Shown piece after piece: positions 10,061 to 16,460 of a DNA stretch of 64,000 nucleotides. The stretch spans positions 1,116,001 through 1,180,000 of the forward strand of contig NZ_CP129968.2 of NCBI RefSeq assembly GCF_030503875.2, given 5' to 3'. Each line of letters starts with the position of its first letter. The first letter of the stretch is position 1. Source of the stretch: Marivirga arenosa. GTDB taxonomy: Bacteria > Bacteroidota > Bacteroidia > Cytophagales > Cyclobacteriaceae. The notes beneath the pieces were generated by a model. The model made no database searches. It had not been told where the DNA came from and was given only the letters and a program-made list of their open reading frames with translations. Both the position numbers and the translations under genes were made by a program.

Positions 10061-11434
10061 ATGTTAGATCAATATAAGGATACAATCATTGCATTATCTA
10101 CTGCCCCTGGAGTTGGAGCTATAGCAGTAATTCGTTTATCTGGGGACGATGCCATTAAAATCGTGAATAATGTTTTTAAGGGTAAGAATCTCCTAAGCGA
10201 GAAAAGTCATACAGCCCATTTCGGGACTATACGTAATGATGATAATGAAATTATTGATGAAGTGGTAGCAACCCTATTCGTGGCACCTAATTCATTCACT
10301 AAAGAAAATGTAGTGGAAATCTCTTGTCATGGCTCTCCTTATATTGTTCAGCGATTAATCAAATTATTTTTGACCAAAGGTGTGCGTTTAGCGAAGGCAG
10401 GGGAATTTACACAGCGTGCCTTTTTAAATGGCCAATTTGATTTAGCGCAAGCGGAGGCAGTTGCTGATTTAATTAATGCCGATACGGAGGCTTCCCACAA
10501 AGCAGCCATGAATCAAATGCGTGGTGGATTTTCGGAGCAAATCAAAAACCTCAGAGCCGAGCTGATTCATTTTGCTAGTATGATCGAATTAGAACTTGAT
10601 TTCGGAGAAGAAGATGTGGAGTTCGCTGATAGGGATGATCTCAAAAAATTAGTCAATCAATTATTAAGTGTGATTACAGCCTTAGTCAGCAGTTTTGATT
10701 TAGGTAATGTAATCAAAAATGGAGTGCCTACAGTAATTGCCGGTAAACCCAATGCTGGTAAGTCTACTTTACTGAATGCCTTATTAAATGAGGAAAAAGC
10801 AATAGTTTCAGACATAGCTGGAACTACTCGTGATTTCATTGAAGATGAAATTAATCTGGAAGGCGTAGTTTTTAGATTTATTGATACTGCTGGTCTAAGA
10901 GATACCGAGGATAAAGTAGAAGCGATTGGTGTTTCTCGAACTAAAGAAAAGATGAAGCAGGCTTCGCTCATCATTTATATGTTTGATCTTAAAAATGATA
11001 CGCTAACCGAAGTAAATCGAGATATTAACATGCTCGAAAATTTGGGTATCCCATTTATTAAAGTAGGCAATAAGGTGGATGAAGCACAGAAATATTTGTA
11101 TGCCGAAATGCAAAAGGATGAAAAGACTTTATTTATTTCCGCAATCAACAAAGATGGACTAGAAGCTTTGAAAACTAAACTAGTAGAGACTGTTAATCTC
11201 GATAATTTCAAGACAGGAGATACTGTAGTAACCAATATTCGTCATTATGATAATTTAGTACAAACCCAAAACAGCTTAAATGCAGTCTTAAGAGGTCTAG
11301 ATGATAATATTACGGGTGACTTCCTAGCCTTAGACATCCGTCATGCGCTTAGGTTTTTAGGTGAGATAACTGGAGAAATTACCACGGATGATTTGCTGGC
11401 GAATATTTTCAGTAAGTTTTGTATCGGGAAGTAG
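10061..11434 (+). CDS. mnmE: tRNA modification GTPase MnmE (TrmE)
   Basis: Works with MnmG to place carboxymethylaminomethyl or aminomethyl groups on U34 of certain tRNAs. At 457 aa it is normal length. The N-terminal tetrahydrofolate-binding domain begins TIIALSTAPGVGAIAVIRLSG. The inserted G domain has G1 GKPNAGKST (near residue 227), the G2 DIAGTTRD, G3 DTAGLRDT and G4 NKVD. The C-terminal FCIGK carries the catalytic Cys. It sits directly before the accessory toxin-antitoxin genes, with 19 bases between its stop and the hepT-like start. Confidence 0.97.
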   Translation: MLDQYKDTIIALSTAPGVGAIAVIRLSGDDAIKIVNNVFKGKNLLSEKSHTAHFGTIRNDDNEIIDEVVATLFVAPNSFTKENVVEISCHGSPYIVQRLIKLFLTKGVRLAKAGEFTQRAFLNGQFDLAQAEAVADLINADTEASHKAAMNQMRGGFSEQIKNLRAELIHFASMIELELDFGEEDVEFADRDDLKKLVNQLLSVITALVSSFDLGNVIKNGVPTVIAGKPNAGKSTLLNALLNEEKAIVSDIAGTTRDFIEDEINLEGVVFRFIDTAGLRDTEDKVEAIGVSRTKEKMKQASLIIYMFDLKNDTLTEVNRDINMLENLGIPFIKVGNKVDEAQKYLYAEMQKDEKTLFISAINKDGLEALKTKLVETVNLDNFKTGDTVVTNIRHYDNLVQTQNSLNAVLRGLDDNITGDFLALDIRHALRFLGEITGEITTDDLLANIFSKFCIGK

Positions 11435-11453
11435 GAGTTCCTTATATTTGGTT

Positions 11454-11885
11454 ATGGAAAACCAAGACATACGTTGGATTCAGCGCTTTTCAAATTTCAA
11501 TAAAGCCTTTTCGCAGTTGGAAAAAGCGGTAAAACTTAGTAATGAACGTGAACTTTCAGATTTAGAGGAACAGGGTTTGATTCAATCCTTTGAATACACA
11601 CACGAATTAGCCTGGAAAACACTAAAAGATTTTATTCAGGATAAGGGCAACACAAAAATTTATGGTTCAAAAGACGCCACACGAGAAGCTTTTCAGCTAG
11701 AATTAATTAAAGACGGGGAAGGATGGATGGAAATGATTAAAAGTAGGAATGAAACTTCACATACTTATAATGATGATACTGCGGAAGCTATAGCTTCAAA
11801 TATTAAAGTAAAATATTTTCGTCTATTCAAAGATTTTAAAGTGAAAATGGAAGAATTGGAATCCAGAAATCAAACCAACATATAA
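11454..11885 (+). CDS. HEPN-domain toxin, HepT-like (HI0074-type nucleotidyltransferase substrate-binding family)
   Basis: 143 aa from ATG 11454; the frame is open back into mnmE, but the upstream residues do not fit the family. The all-helical protein starts IRWIQRFSNFNKAFSQLEKAV, typical of HI0074-like proteins. It carries RNETSHTY, an exact R-x4-H-x-Y HEPN ribonuclease motif (R98, H103, Y105). In characterised HepT/MntA pairs the HEPN protein is an RNA-cutting toxin that the partner silences by AMPylating the motif Tyr. The partner gene begins six bases after this stop. Whether this copy is toxic is inferred only. Confidence 0.85.
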   Translation: MENQDIRWIQRFSNFNKAFSQLEKAVKLSNERELSDLEEQGLIQSFEYTHELAWKTLKDFIQDKGNTKIYGSKDATREAFQLELIKDGEGWMEMIKSRNETSHTYNDDTAEAIASNIKVKYFRLFKDFKVKMEELESRNQTNI

Positions 11886-11891
11886 TATTAA

Positions 11892-12215
11892 ATGGCTTTC
11901 GGTTTGGGAAATAGCACTATTAAAAAAATTGAGGGTTGTCTCAACAATAATCCTAAAATTGAAAAAGCTGTCCTTTACGGGAGTAGAGCAAAAGGTAACT
12001 ACCGGGATGGATCCGATATTGATTTAGTGTTAATTGGAGAGGAATTACAATTTGAAGATTTAGCGCTCTTGGAAAATGAGATTGATGATATGCTACTCCC
12101 TTATAAGTTTGATATTTCTATTTACCATCAAATTAATAACTCTGATTTAATAGAACATATAAAAAGAGTAGGAAAAACATTTTTTAAACGACCAGAATCA
12201 AAAAAATCATCCTAG
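11892..12215 (+). CDS. Minimal nucleotidyltransferase (MNT) antitoxin, MntA-like
   Basis: 107 aa, DNA polymerase beta-like nucleotidyltransferase. It has G30-S31, ten residues, then D42-I-D44 (YGSRAKGNYRDGSDIDLVL), the exact GSx10DxD active site, with the third Asp at D74 in YKFDIS. These metal ligands are what MntA antitoxins use to add AMP to the HEPN toxin tyrosine. It follows the HEPN gene, which has the toxin-first order of known hepT-mntA operons. A housekeeping role, as first assumed for HI0073/HI0074, cannot be excluded. Confidence 0.87.
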   Translation: MAFGLGNSTIKKIEGCLNNNPKIEKAVLYGSRAKGNYRDGSDIDLVLIGEELQFEDLALLENEIDDMLLPYKFDISIYHQINNSDLIEHIKRVGKTFFKRPESKKSS

Positions 12216-12253
12216 AATAGGGAATTTAGAGTGGAACTTCAGATTTAACATTT

Positions 12254-12784
12254 ATGCCTATTCATTTATATCAATCAAAGAAAGTCCAAAGCTACCTTGG
12301 CGACATGATTTATGATATAAATGAGCCTTTAAAAGAGCAAATTGATCCACTTTTAATTTGGTATGTAGATGTATATTTTATCAAGCGTAAACGCTATTTG
12401 ATAATTGCTAATCCTCTAACGAAATTTACATTTTTTATCTTCCGGTACTCAAAAAAATCTCATCCTGATTTTCTGGTAGCATTTAAAGAAAATTTAGCTC
12501 ATAGTCTTCAATCGATTGATATTGATCCTGAAAAATACTTGAATAAATGTGATAAGATTTACCCAATTACTGAGACTAATAGGTCTGCTTCTGCTCATTT
12601 GAGCCGTATAAAAGAAGATTATGGGGGGATGATTTCAACTTGCTGGCATGATGTTTACCCTCCTGACGATGAGTTATTTTATAATCAACTTATCTGCGAA
12701 AACATTACCACTTACGGTAGAAAAGAATATGATTTTCCAAAAAGAAGATTTTATCAAGAGCTTATTTTAAGAAGATGGGATTAG
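12254..12784 (+). CDS. Uncharacterised protein, possibly DUF6933-like
   Basis: 176 aa, not confidently recognised. No signal peptide or membrane segment. The N-terminal half (VQSYLGDMIYDI..., then a Trp-Tyr and IKRKRYLIIANPLTKFTFFIF) resembles small plasmid/defence-island proteins of the DUF6933 type, which pair a 'helix-W-strand' start with 'R/KKxxLxxNxxTxFxF'. The C-terminal half contains TCWHDVYPPDDELFYNQLICENITTYGRKEYDFPKR, charged and aromatic. It lies 38 bases after the MntA-like gene on the same strand, between two toxin-antitoxin modules, so it may be a passenger or accessory gene. Function unknown. Confidence 0.6.
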   Translation: MPIHLYQSKKVQSYLGDMIYDINEPLKEQIDPLLIWYVDVYFIKRKRYLIIANPLTKFTFFIFRYSKKSHPDFLVAFKENLAHSLQSIDIDPEKYLNKCDKIYPITETNRSASAHLSRIKEDYGGMISTCWHDVYPPDDELFYNQLICENITTYGRKEYDFPKRRFYQELILRRWD

Positions 12785-12874
12785 CACAACTCACACCTAA
12801 AAAACTAATCAAGCATTATTTGGCCACATGTAGTAATTTAAAAGTAAGTTCGTGTTAAAATAATATAATAAAAT

Positions 12875-12961
12875 ATGCGGTTTACTAAAGGTAATCAATT
12901 TGGGAAATGCTCAAATAAAGGTGGAACTAAAGGAAAAGAGGGTTATAAAGTTTGTAACTAA
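12875..12961 (+). other. Short reading frame, possible gene remnant
   Basis: A 28-codon frame begins ATG CGG TTT and reads MRFTKGNQFGK, continuing with Gly/Lys-rich residues. The pattern 'F.KGN.FGK...KG' resembles the extreme N-terminus of phage/plasmid-associated proteins that start 'FKKGNKFGKGRPKGSKNK'. After 28 codons it stops, so if related it is a broken leftover. It may equally be chance. Confidence 0.2.
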
Positions 12962-12975
12962 TTATGCTACATAAC

Positions 12976-12991
12976 CAGCAGAATATTACCG
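12976..12991. promoter_or_regulatory. Operator-like site 1 upstream of hipB
   Basis: CAGCAGAATATTACCG, an imperfect dyad. It matches sites 2 and 3 at 11-12 of 16 positions, with every difference a transition (consensus CRGCARRRTAYTRCYG). It lies 60 bases before site 2. Likely HipB target by position. Confidence 0.55.
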
Positions 12992-13035
12992 CTTTCTGAT
13001 ACAACTTTCTTCAAAATTCAATTATGAGATAGAAT

Positions 13036-13051
13036 CGGCAAGATATTGCTG
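13036..13051. promoter_or_regulatory. Operator-like site 2 upstream of hipB
   Basis: CGGCAAGATATTGCTG, the most symmetric of the three sites (six of eight base pairs of the dyad complementary). It shares the preceding AATCGGCAA context with site 3, exactly 60 bases further on. Confidence 0.6.
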
Positions 13052-13095
13052 TTTACTATGATTCTATTTCTTTTTTATTGATATTTACTCATAAT

Positions 13096-13111
13096 CGGCA
13101 AAGTACTACCG
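13096..13111. promoter_or_regulatory. Operator-like site 3, adjoining the hipB start codon
   Basis: CGGCAAAGTACTACCG ends two bases before the ATG at 13114. A protein bound here would cover the translation start region of the operon, which fits autorepression by the HTH protein encoded next. Confidence 0.58.
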
Positions 13112-13113
13112 AA

Positions 13114-13317
13114 ATGGATAAAAAAGCATTAGGAAATAGCATAAGAGAGCGAAGGAAATTCCTTAAAATTACACAAGAAGATCTGGCAGATATTGCTGAG
13201 GTGTCAGAACGTACTTTGCGCTCTATTGAAAAAGGAGAAGCTAATCCAGAATTGGATAGTTTACTGAAAATCTGTGAAGTATTGGGTATGTCAATTGATA
13301 TTAATGTAATCAAATGA
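13114..13317 (+). CDS. hipB: XRE/HipB-type DNA-binding protein
   Basis: 67 aa Cro/C1-type helix-turn-helix: LGNSIRERRKFLKITQEDLADIAEVSERTLRSIEKGE is the whole HTH unit, with EDLADIAEVS and RTLRSIEKG as the two key helices. The first in-frame ATG is 13078, but the ATG at 13114 is preferred: it gives a family-typical N-terminus and leaves operator-like site 3 outside the coding region. Its stop overlaps the hipS start (ATGA). In E. coli HipBST, HipB binds the operators and represses the operon; the same is inferred here. Confidence 0.88.
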   Translation: MDKKALGNSIRERRKFLKITQEDLADIAEVSERTLRSIEKGEANPELDSLLKICEVLGMSIDINVIK

Positions 13318-13637
13318 AGGCGGCCGTATATAACAATAAAGTTTTAGCAGCTTACCTAGAAAAGACTCAAGAGGGAGAATACTTATTTGAATATGATCAA
13401 GCATACCTTAAAGATCCGGAAAGCACTGCTATTAGTTTAACACTTCCCAAGTCAGCAAAACCATATCAGTCGAAAGTCTTATTTCCCTTCTTTTTTGGTC
13501 TATTGTCAGAAGGTGTTAATAAGTTAACCCAGTGTAAGCTATTAAAAATTGATGAGGAAGATCATTTTAGTTTGTTATTGAAAACGGCTGCAAGAGATAC
13601 CATTGGAGCTATTACTGTAAAAGAAATATCAGAATGA
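13314..13637 (+). CDS. hipS: HipA N-terminal subdomain protein, HipS-like
   Basis: 107 aa matching the N-subdomain 1 of HipA: AAVYNNKVLAAYLEKTQEGEYLFEYD, then ISLTLPKS, FPFFFGLLSEG and the ending DTIGAITV. In HipA this piece is fused to the kinase; here it is a free protein, as HipS is in the tripartite HipBST system, where it neutralises the kinase by binding its active-site cleft. Both ends overlap its neighbours by four bases (ATGA), so the three proteins are probably made in a coupled, fixed ratio. The symbol is by analogy. Confidence 0.85.
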   Translation: MKAAVYNNKVLAAYLEKTQEGEYLFEYDQAYLKDPESTAISLTLPKSAKPYQSKVLFPFFFGLLSEGVNKLTQCKLLKIDEEDHFSLLLKTAARDTIGAITVKEISE

Positions 13638-14617
13638 ATTGTCCGGGCTGTTTGAAAGAAAAGGAAAGTGGATTTTGTAAAAAGTGTTTGAAGTCGCTTT
13701 TTGACGGTCAAAAAGTAGAACAGGTATTGCCATTTAATTCTCCCTATGAAGGAAACTCAGATTTCTATTTAGAGCATACAAAGAAGATTTCTATTTCGGG
13801 TGTTCAAGTCAAATATTCATTACGATTAAAAAATAATGAATTACAATTGACCCATATTGGAGGGCAGTATATTCTCAAACCTATTCCTGCAGGCACCTTT
13901 AAATTTTTAGATCAAGCTCCTGCTAATGAACATCTAACTATGCAAATAGCTAAGCAGTTTAAACTGGAGGTTCCTGCTAATGCATTAATGGACTTTAAAG
14001 ATGGCAGTACAGCTTATATAGTTCGGAGATTTGACCAAATAGACAGCAAGAAAATTCTACAAGAGGACTTTGCGCAAATTGCACAAATGACTTCTGAAAC
14101 ACATGGCAAGAATTATAAGTATGACTTATCCTATGAAGAAATCGCAAACCTCATTAAAAAATATATTCCTACTTATAAAATTGAATTAGAGAAATTTTTT
14201 AGGATGATTTTATTTAACTATATATTCTCTAATGGTGATGCACATTTAAAAAACTTTTCAGCCATGCAAACAGCGCAGGGTGATTATGTATTAACACCTG
14301 TATATGATTTGCTTTGTACACGCATTCATTCTCCCACTGAATCGGATATGGCGTTAGACTTATTGACTGAGGGGTATTCACAAGCATACGAGGCTTGCGG
14401 CTTCTATACCTACCAAGATTTTTTTGAATTTGGACAGAGAATTGGAATTAAGAACTCTAGAGTAAAAAAAATATTAGCGGAATTTAATACCTCAAATAAA
14501 TCCGTTTACCAACTTATTGAGCGTTCTTATTTAAATGAAGAATGTAAAAAGCTTTATGCTGAATACTATGAGGATCGGTTGAAAAGAATGAATATGAATG
14601 TTGTATCTAGCAATTAG
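13634..14617 (+). CDS. hipT: HipA-family serine/threonine kinase toxin, HipT-like, with N-terminal Cys cluster
   Basis: 327 aa kinase core lacking the HipA N-subdomain, which is encoded by the gene before it. Visible parts: Gly-rich loop KISISGVQVKYS with S53 and S55 forming the S-I-S pair that HipT autophosphorylates, ATP-binding K82 in YILKPI, catalytic-loop NGDAHLKN (D202), and the metal-binding VYDLLC (D225). HipT of E. coli phosphorylates tryptophanyl-tRNA synthetase; the target here is unknown. The first 20 residues contain C3-x2-C6 and C15-x2-C18, a zinc-ribbon-like cluster that E. coli HipT lacks. The start overlaps the hipS stop by four bases. Confidence 0.87.
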   Translation: MNCPGCLKEKESGFCKKCLKSLFDGQKVEQVLPFNSPYEGNSDFYLEHTKKISISGVQVKYSLRLKNNELQLTHIGGQYILKPIPAGTFKFLDQAPANEHLTMQIAKQFKLEVPANALMDFKDGSTAYIVRRFDQIDSKKILQEDFAQIAQMTSETHGKNYKYDLSYEEIANLIKKYIPTYKIELEKFFRMILFNYIFSNGDAHLKNFSAMQTAQGDYVLTPVYDLLCTRIHSPTESDMALDLLTEGYSQAYEACGFYTYQDFFEFGQRIGIKNSRVKKILAEFNTSNKSVYQLIERSYLNEECKKLYAEYYEDRLKRMNMNVVSSN

Positions 14618-14754
14618 TAATTTAATATGATGTTCACCTTTGTTATCTTGAATAACTTAGATAGAAAACTGTCAATATCCTGCCTCTTTTAAATTATAAG
14701 TAATTGATAAATAGGCAATTAAAATTCTCTAATCTTTTGTAAGGGATAAGAGAT

Positions 14755-15609
14755 TTACTTCTTCTGAACGTCTATTAAATCATCATCTTTCCAAATGCCT
14801 TGGGCTACAATTTCACCTTCTTTGCTATAAAAAATTCCTTTACCATTTCGCTTATTTTCTGCCCATTCGCCCGTGAATTTTTCACCATTTGGCCAATAAT
14901 AAGTTCCTTTGCCTGACCTCTTATCATTTTTAAATTCACCTATATAATATTCCCCATCGGGCCAATAGAACGAACCTTCACCATGTCGTTGATTATTTTC
15001 CCATTCGCCTTCATATCGACTTCCGGAATCAAAAATAGCAACTCCCTTGCCGTTTGCTTGATCATTCTTCACGGCTCCTACATAATAAACTTTATTTCCT
15101 TTATTTAATTCAAATACTAAGTACTCTCCACTTTCTTTTTGCTTCAATTGTTTTTTCAGGTTTTCATTTTGAAGCTTAATTTTTGTGAGTGCAAATTGCA
15201 AAGAATCATACTGTCTTATTTCTTCAGGGTCAGCAAGTCTTTCAGTTATGATGGTATCATTATTTCCTATATTGAATGAATCTTTTGCTTTCAACTCTTT
15301 TCTCCAGCTTAAGATGTGTTTCGCTAATTTTATTCTTGCGCTGATAAATGGGCTTAAATCTTGCTTGTCGGGAGTCAATGTAAAAGCCTTATAGGCCTGC
15401 AAAGCTTCCTCATATCTCTCATTAAAAAGCAATGAATCAATTTCACCAATGGTAAAATAAATAGAAAGTGAATCAGTCTTATTAATTCTTTCATTACTTT
15501 CTGCCAATTTCATCTCAAGACTTATATTATTCATATAAAAGAATACCGCAATACCAGCAGCTATAATAGCGGCAAGTGTTAAAGAGATATTTACTTTTTT
15601 GTATTGCAT
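14755..15609 (-). CDS. Membrane-anchored MORN-repeat protein
   Basis: 284 aa. An N-terminal membrane segment (ISLTLAAIIAAGIAVFFYM) is followed by a coiled-coil-like region (KIKLQNENLKKQLKQKESG). About residues 185-275 hold four MORN repeats, each around 23 residues in the pattern YEGEW..NQRHGEGSFYWPDG. MORN repeats usually bind membranes or proteins; the role here is not evident. It is the last gene of a probable three-gene minus-strand operon, 20 bases after the DUF2490-like gene. Confidence 0.8.
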   Translation of the reverse strand: MQYKKVNISLTLAAIIAAGIAVFFYMNNISLEMKLAESNERINKTDSLSIYFTIGEIDSLLFNERYEEALQAYKAFTLTPDKQDLSPFISARIKLAKHILSWRKELKAKDSFNIGNNDTIITERLADPEEIRQYDSLQFALTKIKLQNENLKKQLKQKESGEYLVFELNKGNKVYYVGAVKNDQANGKGVAIFDSGSRYEGEWENNQRHGEGSFYWPDGEYYIGEFKNDKRSGKGTYYWPNGEKFTGEWAENKRNGKGIFYSKEGEIVAQGIWKDDDLIDVQKK

Positions 15610-15629
15610 ATATAATTGCTCTTTGTGAA

Positions 15630-16460
15630 TTAATCGGTGGTATGGATTTCAGGAATTTTATTTTTCACCCTTCTAATGTCAGGCGAGAAATAGATATGAA
15701 AACGACTAGTCCATTTTTGACCATAAATGGAACCATCATTTAAATCTTGGCCTTGAGAATACATTAAGCCAGCTGCAACGGTTACTCTGGAATTTATGAT
15801 ATAGCCTACAGATGAGTGAAGCCTTAAATCTTCCATAGGGCTATTGACCACTCTTTCACCACTTTGCATAATCAATTCAGCTTCTGGTGATACATAAAAA
15901 GTTCTTGGCCCTAATTTGGGTTTATTTAGTGGAATTTTAAATTTAAGCATATATCTGTACCTATTTCTAAAAAAGTAATCACTGTTATTTTCATAAGTCC
16001 GAGTCCACCTATGCTCTAACCTTAAACGGTGATATACCATAAAGCGATCAAAAGGCATGGCAAACTGATATTGATGCCAGATTCGCCATTCAGCCACAGA
16101 TCTTTTTTCATTTAAATCATCAAGATTATCATTAGGATTAAAATTAATTCGCAATACGCCTCCTAAACTAACATTTAATTGTTTTGAAAATAAGTAACTG
16201 ATAGCATGTCGGTTATAAACTTGAGCAATTTGTCCGGCAAAAGGGATGTTTTCACTTTCTTGAAACCGTAAATGTGTTTGGGCTATCCAGAATAGACGGT
16301 TTGAAATCCTAACATTGCCATAAGTATTTAACCATAATAAGGTTGTGGGATCTTTATAGCTCGCCTTAGTAGGTTTTTCTTCATCCTGTGAAAAACTTTT
16401 TTCTATATGGCAGAGGAGAAAGAAAAGGCTTAAAATCGCTATTTGAAAATTTCTGCTCAT
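15630..16460 (-). CDS. Outer-membrane beta-barrel protein, DUF2490-like
   Basis: 276 aa with a signal peptide (FQIAILSLFFLLCHIEKSFSQ, cleavage likely after SFS). The mature part alternates hydrophobic and polar residues in amphipathic strands with many Tyr/Arg/Trp (TLLWLNTYGNVRISNRLFWIAQTHLRFQ; YHRLRLEHRWTRTY). This is the pattern of DUF2490-type outer-membrane proteins common in Bacteroidota. Its ATG overlaps the stop of the preceding 657-residue gene by four bases, so the two are probably translated together. Function unknown. Confidence 0.75.
   Translation of the reverse strand: MSRNFQIAILSLFFLLCHIEKSFSQDEEKPTKASYKDPTTLLWLNTYGNVRISNRLFWIAQTHLRFQESENIPFAGQIAQVYNRHAISYLFSKQLNVSLGGVLRINFNPNDNLDDLNEKRSVAEWRIWHQYQFAMPFDRFMVYHRLRLEHRWTRTYENNSDYFFRNRYRYMLKFKIPLNKPKLGPRTFYVSPEAELIMQSGERVVNSPMEDLRLHSSVGYIINSRVTVAAGLMYSQGQDLNDGSIYGQKWTSRFHIYFSPDIRRVKNKIPEIHTTD

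Larger units (their letters stand above)
12785..13113 (+). promoter_or_regulatory. Promoter/operator region of the hipBST-like operon
   Basis: This 329-base stretch has no convincing gene. Its right half holds three related 16-base operator-like sites (12976-12991, 13036-13051 and 13096-13111). The left half contains a 28-codon reading frame at 12875-12961, listed separately. No clear TTTG/TAnnTTTG promoter was found. Confidence 0.6.

Noticed and set aside
11388..11453. Upstream extension of the HEPN gene
   Set aside because: These codons lie inside mnmE and give a non-family N-terminus; ATG 11454 is preferred.
12785..13113. CRISPR-like array suggested by 60-bp periodic repeats
   Set aside because: Only three degenerate 16-mers, no cas genes, and the position next to hipB fits operators better.
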